Assembly: GCA_030263285.1 (NCBI GenBank)
Contig: SZYB01000001.1
Coordinates: 804,911 to 868,910, forward strand
Length of the DNA: 64,000 bases
DNA from: Bergeyella sp.
Lineage (GTDB): Bacteria; Bacteroidota; Bacteroidia; Flavobacteriales; Weeksellaceae
Reading direction: 5' to 3'
Made by a program: the position numbers and the translations under genes. The notes under the pieces were generated by a model that ran no database searches, had not been told where the DNA came from, and saw nothing but the letters and a program-made list of their open reading frames with translations. Below are positions 9,721 through 17,585 of this stretch, piece after piece (position 1 is the first letter of the stretch; each line of letters begins with the position of its first letter).

Positions 9721-10508
9721 TCATCGTAGAAAGCCCGCAAAACCAAAAAATAAAAAAACTTACTCGCCTGCTCTCTGACAACAGATTCCGCAGGAAAGAG
9801 GGTATTTTTGTGGTAGAAGGAAAACAAGAAAATGACCGAGCCTTGAGACACGGATACCGTTGCGTAGAATATTTTATTTGTCCCGGTATCTTTAAGGACA
9901 AGATAACTCCGTTCAAAGAGCACAGAATACATTATATAACGAAGAATCTATACAAAAAAATAGCCTATAGAAATACGGTAGAGGGTATTCTTGGGGTATA
10001 CAAAGCGATAAACAAAAAACTGAATAATTTTTCGGCTTCAGAAAACTCTACGATCATAGTTTTGGAAAGTACAGAAAAACCCGGAAACCTGGGGGCAATT
10101 CTCAGAAGCTGTGAAGCGTTTGGGGTAGACGCGCTTATTATCGCCGATCCCAAAATAGATCTTTATAACCCAAACGTCATCCGCTCCAGTGTAGGGTGCA
10201 TCTTTGGGATGAATGTTTTTCAGGAAAAAAATACCGAGATTGAGCACTTTTTAGAAAATAATGGCTATAAAATTTTCACCACTTTTATAAATAAAAAATC
10301 TGCGTCCGTGACAGAAACAAAATTTGAGGGGAAAAACGCCATTATCTTTGGTACAGAACATTCGGGTGTCAGCCAATACTGGCAAAACAAAGGAACCAAT
10401 ATTAATATCCCTATGATAGGTTCCATAAATTCTCTTAATCTGAGCAATGCGGTGGCAATAATCTGCTATGAGTGCCTAAAACAAAAAAGCCAAGACACAC
10501 AGTCTTGA
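9717..10508 (+). CDS. TrmH/SpoU-family RNA 2'-O-methyltransferase
   Basis: Protein of 263 residues. The N-terminal substrate-binding domain (about residues 1-100) precedes a SPOUT methyltransferase knot with the family motifs: STEKPGNLGAILRSCEAFG (motif 1), IIFGTEHSGVS (motif 2) and SLNLSNAVAIICYE (motif 3). It transfers methyl from S-adenosylmethionine to a ribose in rRNA or tRNA. RlmB-type and TrmH-type targets cannot be told apart here. The GTG start overlaps the rmuC stop (GTGA), so the two are translationally coupled. Confidence 0.88.
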   Translation: MIIVESPQNQKIKKLTRLLSDNRFRRKEGIFVVEGKQENDRALRHGYRCVEYFICPGIFKDKITPFKEHRIHYITKNLYKKIAYRNTVEGILGVYKAINKKLNNFSASENSTIIVLESTEKPGNLGAILRSCEAFGVDALIIADPKIDLYNPNVIRSSVGCIFGMNVFQEKNTEIEHFLENNGYKIFTTFINKKSASVTETKFEGKNAIIFGTEHSGVSQYWQNKGTNINIPMIGSINSLNLSNAVAIICYECLKQKSQDTQS

Positions 10509-10540
10509 CCTTAGATTTTCAGACAGATTGCTGGTTTTTT

Positions 10541-10849
10541 CTATTTGCTCACCGCATTTTGAAGGTCTTTAGCTCCTTCCTCCACTGTCTGAGCTCCTTT
10601 TTGTACAGCTTCCTTAGCTCCCTCTTTAATCTCATCTATGGTACTTTTGTGAGCATCCACAGTAGAATCTACTTTGCTGGTAGCTTCACTTTTCAAAGTA
10701 TCTACTTTTGCAGAAAGAGTATCCAATGCATTTGCTGCAGAATCCTCTACTTGTGTCTGATCAGCAGATTCATTCTCTGTAGACTCAGTTTTCTTACAAG
10801 AAACAAAAGCCAAAGCGACCACAGCAGCTACGAATAACGATTTTTTCAT
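10541..10849 (-). CDS. Small lipoprotein with an amphipathic coiled coil
   Basis: Protein of 102 residues. MKKSLFVAAVVALAFVSC is a lipoprotein signal with Cys18. The mature part is low-complexity, Asp/Glu/Ser/Lys rich, with heptad-like repeats (DTLSAKVDTLKSEATSKVD, then EIKEGAKEAVQKGAQTVEEG). This resembles apolipoprotein-like or YtxH-like helical proteins common in Flavobacteriia. The frame is open further upstream to 11095, but the clear signal peptide fixes the start at 10849. Function unknown; a periplasmic, membrane-anchored stress or spacer protein is a guess. Confidence 0.8.
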   Translation of the reverse strand: MKKSLFVAAVVALAFVSCKKTESTENESADQTQVEDSAANALDTLSAKVDTLKSEATSKVDSTVDAHKSTIDEIKEGAKEAVQKGAQTVEEGAKDLQNAVSK

Positions 10850-11045
10850 AATAAATTTAAATTTAAACAAGTTATATAATTTACTTACTTTACTTTTACA
10901 AACCTTATCTCGTCCGAACAAAAACTTCCCCAAGAACCCAGGTCCGAAACCGCTGCGGAATTCTTCAAACAGAAAAGCACCTTTACCTAATCGGATGAGC
11001 AAATATAGGTGAAGAAAAAAGATTAAAGAGTAAAAATAATTGTAA

Positions 11046-11053
11046 TATCTTTG
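11046..11053 (+). promoter_or_regulatory. -7 box of the 11.1-12.8 kb gene pair
   Basis: TATCTTTG matches TAnnTTTG, 27 bases before the first possible TTG start at 11081. No clear -33 element is visible. Confidence 0.45.
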
Positions 11054-11080
11054 TAAAATATATTTTACAAATAGACATAC

Positions 11081-12178
11081 TTGTATACCAATCAATTAAG
11101 TAGTTTGACAGATCCGGATATATTACTCTTTGAGCAATTGAAAAAAGAGATCGAAGCGGAGTTTCTGAAAAGTCATAGTCCTTCCGAAAATAAAATATCG
11201 AAATGGAAGGGGGTGGATATTCTCTATTTTCAGGAAGATCTTAGAAGGGTAGCTAAAGGCAGTATCAGTGAAAAATCTTTTTATAATTATTTCAAGCAGT
11301 CCCCGGTTCCTAAATGTCCCAGAATAGATATGCTCAACCTGCTCTCAATATACGCGGGGTACGAGTCGTGGTCACACTTCAGAAAAAAACATAAAGAAAA
11401 ATTCGAAATCCCATCAGACAGCACTGGAAAATACGCTGATGAGGAAAACAGTTTACAAAAAACAGAACGACATACACCACCTTTTTTAGAAAAAGCACCG
11501 ACCAGAGACAGGAAGCGTAAGAAATTTTTGGGCACTAATTACTTCCTTATTACATTTTTATTTGCACTCTCTACGTTGGTGGGAGTTGGTGCCATTTTGC
11601 TGAGTCTTAAGGAAGAAATTTTTGGAAGAACCTTTGTTTATTGCTTCTCTGACGCAGACAGAAGTTCCGGAATTCTTTCAGAAATCGAAATCAAGGTATT
11701 CAAAAAAGATGAATCCCCCATTACCTACAAAATAAAACCGGGAAAATGTTTCACCTATAAAACAAAAGATCCCAGCCTCGAAATGAATATTTCCTCGGCG
11801 TTTTATGAAAACTTGCGTATTTACAGAAATCTTACCAGCGCTCCAAAGGAGGAAACTATAGAGCTGAAACCTGATGATTACAAATTTGCCGTGTATTATT
11901 TTTCAAAAAAAGATGTATCCGGAAACCAAAGAAAAGTAATAGAGAAAAAAAGAAAAGAACTCGACCGGCTCATTAGCCATGATGCCAACATAGTCCAAGT
12001 CTATGACAATGAAATTTACGGAGTAGAAACTTTAAATAAACAAAAATACATCACTCTGGTGACCACCCCTACCACCTCACTAAAAAATCTGAGCGTGCTG
12101 GAAATGAAAAGAAACGATCGGGGAAAAATTATTTTTATAAAATTCAAAATTTCAGACAATGAAAAAAAACACAATTAA
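11081..12178 (+). CDS. Unrecognised single-span membrane protein with a helical N-terminal module
   Basis: I cannot assign a function. The protein (365 residues from TTG 11081, 357 from TTG 11105; no ATG is available at the front) has a cytoplasmic N-terminal part. Its pattern ISEKSFYNYFKQSP, then PRIDMLNLLSIYAGYESWSH, recurs in Bacteroidota proteins as a helix-turn-helix-like module, as I remember it. A basic linker is followed by one membrane helix (YFLITFLFALSTLVGVGAIL, about residues 153-172) and an external beta-rich domain of about 190 residues. Its end overlaps a lipoprotein gene by 20 bases, so the two are probably made together and may form an inside-to-outside relay. Confidence 0.75.
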   Translation: MYTNQLSSLTDPDILLFEQLKKEIEAEFLKSHSPSENKISKWKGVDILYFQEDLRRVAKGSISEKSFYNYFKQSPVPKCPRIDMLNLLSIYAGYESWSHFRKKHKEKFEIPSDSTGKYADEENSLQKTERHTPPFLEKAPTRDRKRKKFLGTNYFLITFLFALSTLVGVGAILLSLKEEIFGRTFVYCFSDADRSSGILSEIEIKVFKKDESPITYKIKPGKCFTYKTKDPSLEMNISSAFYENLRIYRNLTSAPKEETIELKPDDYKFAVYYFSKKDVSGNQRKVIEKKRKELDRLISHDANIVQVYDNEIYGVETLNKQKYITLVTTPTTSLKNLSVLEMKRNDRGKIIFIKFKISDNEKKHN

Positions 12179-12764
12179 CCCTTGCTATATCATCACGGCA
12201 ATCCTGCTCTTTTTTGTAAGCGCTTGTAAAAAAGAAACAAAAAAAGAGATAAGTGACCTCAACAAACTCAGAAAGAACAATAACACAAAAACCTATACAG
12301 TCACTACTCTCGATAGCATACGGTCAATAAATTTTATTACCAGACAAAAGATACAGGAAGTACTGGATTTGTCCAGTTTATATTTAGATGGGAATAGGAA
12401 TACAAAAATTGATTCAGCAATCTACAAACAAATACAATCCTATTTTGATTCAAAAGACAGTACGGTACTTCATCCTTTATTTGATGAGCTGGAAAGTCTG
12501 AAAGTAAAAAAGGTAAAAGTAGAACAACTGGAGGTTTTCAAAAAAATCAAAACAAAAGATTCTGTAAAAGACACTACAAATTATGCCCGGTTTAATGTAG
12601 AGTATTTTGATAATAAAAATAACTCGCTCGGTAAGTTTGACAGATATGCCGAATATACCCTGAAATCCCACCCCGTAAAATACAAGAAGGAATTCAAATT
12701 CTACTTTAAAAATATTTATTTATCTCCGGAAAAAGACAGCACTTCCGTAGGAGTAATCAAATAA
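12159..12764 (+). CDS. Unrecognised lipoprotein paired with the upstream membrane protein
   Basis: Protein of 201 residues. The signal IITAILLFFVSAC gives a lipoprotein with the acceptor Cys at about residue 23. The mature part is charged, rich in Lys, Asp and Ser, with a predicted helical middle (IDSAIYKQIQSYFDSKDS) and a beta-rich C-terminus. It starts 20 bases inside the preceding gene and its 3' end overlaps the convergent 5-formyltetrahydrofolate cyclo-ligase gene by 49 bases. No known domain is recognised. Coupling to the membrane protein suggests a shared envelope role. Confidence 0.75.
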   Translation: MKKNTINPCYIITAILLFFVSACKKETKKEISDLNKLRKNNNTKTYTVTTLDSIRSINFITRQKIQEVLDLSSLYLDGNRNTKIDSAIYKQIQSYFDSKDSTVLHPLFDELESLKVKKVKVEQLEVFKKIKTKDSVKDTTNYARFNVEYFDNKNNSLGKFDRYAEYTLKSHPVKYKKEFKFYFKNIYLSPEKDSTSVGVIK

Positions 12765-13303
12765 TCCAGCGGAACATCGGTAGGACACATATCTTCAACT
12801 CTCTCTTCCGGAGAAAAAAAATTAAGTCCTACTTTGAGACCAGAACCAAACAGGGAAGAAAAAAAACGATCATAAAATCCCTTCCCATACCCCACTCTGT
12901 TTCCATTGTAATCACAATATAGGAGGGGAACTACAATTATATCAAAATCTGTGTTTTTGTAAAAATCTGTATTTTCCGGCTCCGGAATTCCCCAAGAGTT
13001 TTCAATCGTTTTTGAGTGTTCAAAAATTTCTACAGAAACCATATCCCTTCCCACAATTTTTGGAACAAATACTTGAACCTTCCTTTGAAAACATTTTTGA
13101 ATGACAAAAAGAGTATCTACCTCGGCATTTTTTTTTATAGGTAAATAGACATGTATTTTCTTCACCCCGGGAGACAAAAAACGAGCCGTAAAAAGGGAAG
13201 CTATTCTATAAGAATACTGCCGAATCTTCTTCTCAGAAAGCATTTTTCTTTTTTCCGAATAGACTTTTCTCAAAAATTCTTTACCAACCATTATTCTACA
13301 CAT
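12716..13303 (-). CDS. 5-formyltetrahydrofolate cyclo-ligase
   Basis: Protein of 195 residues, the family's normal size. It converts 5-formyl-THF to 5,10-methenyl-THF with ATP. The N-terminal basic ATP-binding segment (KEFLRKVYSEKRKML) and the signature YGKGFYDRFF with preceding NRVG are present. The ATG at 13303 overlaps the ferredoxin stop by 8 bases. The second ATG at 13291 (MVGKEFLRK) fits the family start better and cannot be excluded. Its 3' end overlaps the convergent lipoprotein gene. Confidence 0.9.
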   Translation of the reverse strand: MCRIMVGKEFLRKVYSEKRKMLSEKKIRQYSYRIASLFTARFLSPGVKKIHVYLPIKKNAEVDTLFVIQKCFQRKVQVFVPKIVGRDMVSVEIFEHSKTIENSWGIPEPENTDFYKNTDFDIIVVPLLYCDYNGNRVGYGKGFYDRFFSSLFGSGLKVGLNFFSPEERVEDMCPTDVPLDYLITPTEVLSFSGDK

Positions 13304-13526
13304 ATTTTACAGAAATAATATTTACGGGACAGGACTTGGCTGCTTTTTCACAGGAATCTAATGCCTTGAAAACAGGAGTCCTGAGGGTATAGAAACCTTT
13401 CCTTTTCTGAGATTTCAGAAGAACCGATTTTCCATCCTTTTTTGACATTCTAAAATACTCGGGAGCAAACTCAGCACAATAATTGCACCCGATACATTTA
13501 TCCCTCTGCAAGGTAACAATCACCAT
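13296..13526 (-). CDS. Small 4Fe-4S ferredoxin
   Basis: Protein of 76 residues. It carries CIGCNYC near the N-terminus and a fourth ligand in KSCPV near the C-terminus. This is the single-cluster C-x2-C-x2-C...C-P arrangement. There is a further Cys in LDSCEK. It is an electron carrier in the cytoplasm. Its ATG overlaps the stop of the U32-family gene by one base (TAATG), and the downstream folate gene overlaps it by 8 bases. This tight fusion with a U32 protein suggests it feeds or repairs that iron-sulfur-containing hydroxylase; that link is inference. Confidence 0.88.
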   Translation of the reverse strand: MVIVTLQRDKCIGCNYCAEFAPEYFRMSKKDGKSVLLKSQKRKGFYTLRTPVFKALDSCEKAAKSCPVNIISVKYV

Positions 13527-14770
13527 TACGCTTCTACCAACTTATATAATTTATCGGAAGGACGTATCCTAAAGTCTGTCCTGAAAGTAATCACATCAGA
13601 TTTTGATGCTTTAGAGACACCTTCCTTTGCCGCCACTCTCATATCCTCAAGCACAAGTTCCCGAGAACCCGTAGTGGGTCCCTGAATTAAGATTTTGTCT
13701 CCTACAGAAAGATCGTAGGCCTCCACCAAAAATTCTGCTATCTGAGACTTGGGATAAAAGTGTCTTCCTTTCCCTATATAGAGTTTTTTCTGTGTTGCAG
13801 CGGATCCCGGATAAGCAGACCATTCTCCCAGATTCTGCCCAAGATAATACCCAGACCAAAACCCTCTATTATACACGGTTCCTAGCCTGGACATCCAGAT
13901 TTTTATTTTTTCCCGAGAAAAAGTTCCTTCTGTTATTGCATCTATAGCCTCTCTGTAGCAGGAAGTAACGGTAGCTACATATTCTGGCGCACGCCCTCTT
14001 CCTTCTATTTTTAAAACTTTAACGCCCGCCCCCATAATCTGATCGAGAAAACCAATTGTACACAGATCCTTAGGTGACATCATATATTCTTGATCTAACT
14101 CAATCTCAAATCCGGATTCCTGATCAATCACCGTATATTTTTTTCTGCAGTTTTGTTTACAGGCTCCTCTATTCGCAGAAGAATTGTAAGAATGAAGACT
14201 CAAATAACATTTTCCAGAAACGGCCATACACAGGGCTCCATGACCAAATATCTCTATCTCCACCAGGTTTCCCGAAGGCCCCTTTATATTCTCCTTTTTT
14301 ATCTGATTACATATTCTTCCTATCTGACTCAGACTCAACTCCCTGCTCATCACCATGGTATCTGCAAAAAGCGCATAAAACTTTACTGTCTCTATGTTAG
14401 TGATATTGACCTGAGTAGAAATGTGCACCTCCATACCTATCTCCCTCGCATAGGCAATCACGGCTTGATCCATAGCGATTACGGCTGAAAGCTCAGAAGA
14501 CTTTGCCTTATCCAAAAGGGTCTTCACGACGGACAAATCATGGTCGTAAATGATCGTATTGAGAGTGAGGTAAGTCCTTAGTCCTCTTTCTTTGCATCTC
14601 CTTGATATCTCTGGCAAGTCTTCTGCAGTAAAATTGACAGTGGCTCTTGCACGCATATTAAGCTGCTCTACACCAAAATAGACAGAATCTGCACCGTTAT
14701 CTATCGCTGCTTGTAAAGATGCAAAATCACCGGCAGGACACATCAATTCCATTGTTCCGCTCCGTGTCAT
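13526..14770 (-). CDS. U32-family protein, TrhP-like tRNA U34 hydroxylation factor
   Basis: Protein of 414 residues from the ATG at 14770. Family motifs: ELMCPAGDFASLQAAIDNGA at the N-terminus, GHGALCMAVSGKCYLS, a cysteine set in NRGACKQNCRKKY, MMSPKDLCTI and VKVLKIEGRGRAPEYVA. These match TrhP/YegQ, which with prephenate makes 5-hydroxyuridine at tRNA position 34 and needs an iron-sulfur cluster. A frame extends to 14848, but a good -7 box at 14788-14795 lies inside that extension, so translation must start at 14770 or the next ATG (MELMCPAG). It is the first gene of a tight operon with ferredoxin and the folate enzyme. Confidence 0.82.
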   Translation of the reverse strand: MTRSGTMELMCPAGDFASLQAAIDNGADSVYFGVEQLNMRARATVNFTAEDLPEISRRCKERGLRTYLTLNTIIYDHDLSVVKTLLDKAKSSELSAVIAMDQAVIAYAREIGMEVHISTQVNITNIETVKFYALFADTMVMSRELSLSQIGRICNQIKKENIKGPSGNLVEIEIFGHGALCMAVSGKCYLSLHSYNSSANRGACKQNCRKKYTVIDQESGFEIELDQEYMMSPKDLCTIGFLDQIMGAGVKVLKIEGRGRAPEYVATVTSCYREAIDAITEGTFSREKIKIWMSRLGTVYNRGFWSGYYLGQNLGEWSAYPGSAATQKKLYIGKGRHFYPKSQIAEFLVEAYDLSVGDKILIQGPTTGSRELVLEDMRVAAKEGVSKASKSDVITFRTDFRIRPSDKLYKLVEA

Positions 14771-14787
14771 TTTTGTTAACATTTCTG

Positions 14788-14795
14788 CAAAGGTA
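14788..14795 (-). promoter_or_regulatory. -7 box of the U32/ferredoxin operon
   Basis: Minus-strand TACCTTTG matches TAnnTTTG, 17 bases before the ATG at 14770. It decides the start of the U32 gene, because the longer frame would begin upstream of transcription. Confidence 0.5.
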
Positions 14796-15028
14796 CTGAA
14801 TAATTCTCTCAGAAAAGATCCCATGAAAAGAATGAGACATTTTGTCATTATTCAGTTAAGATTGATTTATAAAAAAGCCATAAAAAGCAAATATTACCGT
14901 TAAATTTAAGTTAAAAGCAAAAGCAAAACAACTAACACAATAGATTTTTAGCACTAAATTTGTCCGGCAGAGAGAAGTAAGTGTCGTTAATTCTGAAATT
15001 GAGACCATACGACTATTTTATTTGTACT

Positions 15029-15036
15029 TATATTTG
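15029..15036 (+). promoter_or_regulatory. -7 box of the DegP/HtrA gene
   Basis: TATATTTG matches TAnnTTTG, 38 bases before the ATG at 15075. The surrounding 60 bases are very AT-rich. No clear -33 TTTG at the expected distance. Confidence 0.5.
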
Positions 15037-15074
15037 TATATTTATACTTAACTTGTAGAAAATTACAGAACATC

Positions 15075-16598
15075 ATGAAGAATACACTCAAGTCCCTCAT
15101 TCCTTACCTCTTGGTGGGGGTGGTTTCTGGGGCTACTACCTTTGGGGCGGTAAAAGTTTTTGGAGATGAAGGGAAAGACAACAATTCGGATTTTTCCTAT
15201 TTCTCTCCGAGGTCGGGCTCTCAGTTTGTAGCCATGAGTGCTCCCTCCAGCGACAACTTCATAAAAGCGGCCAAAATTACCGTGCCTGCCGTAGTGACAA
15301 TAAAAAATTACCAAAGTCATTCCGCGTACAGACCGTCGGAGCAGGATTTGTTTGACTTTTTCTTCGGAAATCCTTTTGGAGGGAACAGGGAAAGATCGAG
15401 AGCACAACAACCTCCCCAGAATTTGCCTTCGGGTATGGGATCTGGAGTGATCATATCACCGGAAGGTTACATCGTCTCAAACAATCACGTGGTAGCAGGA
15501 GCCAACAAATTGGAAGTGACACTCAGCAATAAGAAGTCTTATACTGCAACGCTTATAGGCTCGGATCCCACTACCGACATTGCACTCTTGAAAATAGAAG
15601 AAAAAGGACTCCCTTACCTCAATTTTGGAAATTCTGAGACGACAGAGGTAGGTCAATGGGTGATTGCCGTAGGAAATCCTTTGGGACTCAACTCTACGGT
15701 AACTGCCGGAATTATATCTGCCAAAGGGAGAAGTATTGATATTCTAAGACAGCAAACAGCCACTCCCATTGAAAGCTTTTTGCAGACTGATGCCGCCATA
15801 AATCCGGGAAATTCGGGAGGTGCCCTGGTAGATACCAACGGAAACCTGATTGGAATCAACTCTGCAATTTCTTCTAACAATGGCTATTTTTCCGGGTATG
15901 GCTTTGCGGTACCCTCCAATCTCGCTAGAAAAGTAGTGGAGGACATAAAGAAGTACGGTATGGTACAGAGAGGCTTTTTGGGGGTAAACGTTTTGGATCT
16001 TTCTAACGAAAAAGCTGTTCGTCAGCATAACCAAGAAAAAAGAACAAGGCTGAAATCCGGAAATGGCGTTTACATTACAGGCTTGATTAAAAACGGAGGA
16101 GCAGAGAATGCCGGGTTGAGAATAGGAGATATTATAACGAAAATAGACCACAGTACAATTGGTGGGTATGCCGATCTATCTTTTATCATCGGCAGTAAAA
16201 GACCTGGAGACAAGGTGACGGTAAGCTATATAAGAAACGGAAAGACAAGTTCGACCTCCGTTACCCTTAGAGATTCGAAGGGAAGCACACACTACAGGAG
16301 TGTTGCCGATCTTAGTGTAACGGAGAAGATAGGAGCCGATTTTGAGCCTCTTAGTGAAAGGTTTAAGGTAGATTATGGACTCAACTCCGGCGTATTAGTA
16401 AAGAACATAACCCCCGGTGGAATTTTTGATAAAAAAGGAATTTCCGAGAATTATATTGTGATAGAGGTAAATGGAAAATCTGTAAACAGCCAAAAGGACA
16501 TAGAGAAAATTTTAGATGGCTACAAAGGCAATGTTTCCCTGAAATATGTAGACGAATACGGCAGAATCACCACAACTGGATTCGCAATGCCTAACTAA
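15075..16598 (+). CDS. DegP/HtrA (Do-family) serine protease
   Basis: Periplasmic protease/chaperone of 507 residues. An N-terminal membrane segment (LIPYLLVGVVSGATTFGAV) acts as signal or anchor. The trypsin-like domain carries the triad His138 (SNNHVVAG), Asp168 (TTDIALLK) and Ser247 (NPGNSGGALVD). Two PDZ domains follow, at about residues 290-400 (RGFLGVNV...GLRIGDIITKID) and 415-505 (DYGLNSGVLVKNI...GKSVNSQKD). It is monocistronic, with its own promoter and a strong terminator just downstream. It degrades misfolded envelope proteins. Confidence 0.93.
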   Translation: MKNTLKSLIPYLLVGVVSGATTFGAVKVFGDEGKDNNSDFSYFSPRSGSQFVAMSAPSSDNFIKAAKITVPAVVTIKNYQSHSAYRPSEQDLFDFFFGNPFGGNRERSRAQQPPQNLPSGMGSGVIISPEGYIVSNNHVVAGANKLEVTLSNKKSYTATLIGSDPTTDIALLKIEEKGLPYLNFGNSETTEVGQWVIAVGNPLGLNSTVTAGIISAKGRSIDILRQQTATPIESFLQTDAAINPGNSGGALVDTNGNLIGINSAISSNNGYFSGYGFAVPSNLARKVVEDIKKYGMVQRGFLGVNVLDLSNEKAVRQHNQEKRTRLKSGNGVYITGLIKNGGAENAGLRIGDIITKIDHSTIGGYADLSFIIGSKRPGDKVTVSYIRNGKTSSTSVTLRDSKGSTHYRSVADLSVTEKIGADFEPLSERFKVDYGLNSGVLVKNITPGGIFDKKGISENYIVIEVNGKSVNSQKDIEKILDGYKGNVSLKYVDEYGRITTTGFAMPN

Positions 16599-16626
16599 AA
16601 AAGGTTATCAATTTTTACCAAGAGAA

Positions 16627-16659
16627 AACCCGCCCAAGCAAAAGGCGGGTTCTTTTTTT
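16627..16659 (+). terminator. Rho-independent terminator after the DegP/HtrA gene
   Basis: An 8-base stem AACCCGCC/GGCGGGTT with loop CAAGCAAAA is followed by eight or so T residues. It lies about 30 bases after the protease stop. Confidence 0.85.
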
Positions 16660-16688
16660 CAAGGGCTTTTTATCCTAACATCTTAAAC

Positions 16689-17138
16689 TTAACGTGAATG
16701 GGATTCTTCTGTTCTTGATTTTTTTCGGTCAAACAATACTTCAGTAAGTTTCCCTCCCAGCCAAGAAAAAGGAAAGAAGGTAAGAAAGATACAGAGCTTA
16801 TAAAAAGTAGGATGATAAGGAACAATGATGATATCTATAAGTGCGATAAATAATAAAATGAATCCGATAAGAATAGCATAGGCCACTTTTGCTCTTTTTA
16901 CTATGAAAGCCGTTGCCACTCCGCCTATAGTGGCAGAAATTCCAGATAAAAAAAGCAGATAGACAAAAAAACCGCTGTCATCTTTTCTAGACATCAGAAA
17001 CTCCCACCAAGTATTGTACGGAGAAAAAAAACACCCGCCCGGATCGCCCGCCTCTATACGAATACCAAGACCAATAATCACTCCCGCCACGAGCAAACCC
17101 ACAAGAACCCCGATTGTATTTCTGAAAACTTCCAGCAT
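16689..17138 (-). CDS. Four-helix membrane protein of unknown function
   Basis: Protein of 149 residues with four hydrophobic helices: residues 8-27 (IGVLVGLLVAGVIIGLGIRI), about 57-82, about 87-107 and 112-130. A short polar loop after helix one contains GDPGGCFFSPYNTWW. The C-terminus is basic and probably cytoplasmic. I do not recognise a named family; similar small proteins are common in Flavobacteriia. It follows ridA by 10 bases on the same strand, so co-transcription is likely. Confidence 0.75.
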   Translation of the reverse strand: MLEVFRNTIGVLVGLLVAGVIIGLGIRIEAGDPGGCFFSPYNTWWEFLMSRKDDSGFFVYLLFLSGISATIGGVATAFIVKRAKVAYAILIGFILLFIALIDIIIVPYHPTFYKLCIFLTFFPFSWLGGKLTEVLFDRKKSRTEESHSR

Positions 17139-17148
17139 GTTATCTCAA

Positions 17149-17529
17149 TTATTCTCTGTATGCAATAAGAGAGATCTCTATGCATACACCTTTCGGAAGA
17201 CGAGAAACCTCAACCGTTTCCCTTGCAGGGTAACAACCCTCTTCCAAATAACTTGCATATACCGAATTCACGGTCTGAAAGTCCCTCATATTCTTAAGAA
17301 AAATACTCGTTTTTATAACATTTTCGAAACTCATACCCGCCTCTTCCAAGATGGCTTTTAGGTTTTTCATCACCTGATGAGTAGCACCCTCTATATCCTC
17401 TACAATATCACCTGTTTCCACATGAATGGGAATCTGTCCGGAAACATACAAAAATCCGTTGACCAACACCGCCTGAGAATAAGGCCCTATAGCCTTTGGT
17501 GCTCCGTGAGCAGAAATATATTTTTTCAT
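17149..17529 (-). CDS. ridA: RidA-family enamine/imine deaminase
   Basis: Protein of 126 residues from ATG 17529, the usual RidA length. It hydrolyses reactive 2-aminoacrylate and related imines released by PLP enzymes. Motifs: APKAIGPYSQAVLVNGFLYV at the N-terminus, substrate-binding Arg in YPARETVEVSRLPKG and a C-terminal IEISLIAYRE. A frame continues to 17562, but the -7 box at 17562-17569 and the standard MKKYI start support 17529. It sits downstream of lptD, an arrangement seen in other flavobacteria. Confidence 0.93.
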   Translation of the reverse strand: MKKYISAHGAPKAIGPYSQAVLVNGFLYVSGQIPIHVETGDIVEDIEGATHQVMKNLKAILEEAGMSFENVIKTSIFLKNMRDFQTVNSVYASYLEEGCYPARETVEVSRLPKGVCIEISLIAYRE

Positions 17530-17561
17530 AAAATCCAAAAATCGGTTATCAAGATGATACA

Positions 17562-17569
17562 CAAATTTA
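17562..17569 (-). promoter_or_regulatory. -7 box of ridA
   Basis: Minus-strand TAAATTTG matches TAnnTTTG, 32 bases before the ATG at 17529. It gives ridA and the following membrane protein a promoter independent of lptD. Confidence 0.5.
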
Positions 17570-17585
17570 GCTCAAATAAATTTTA

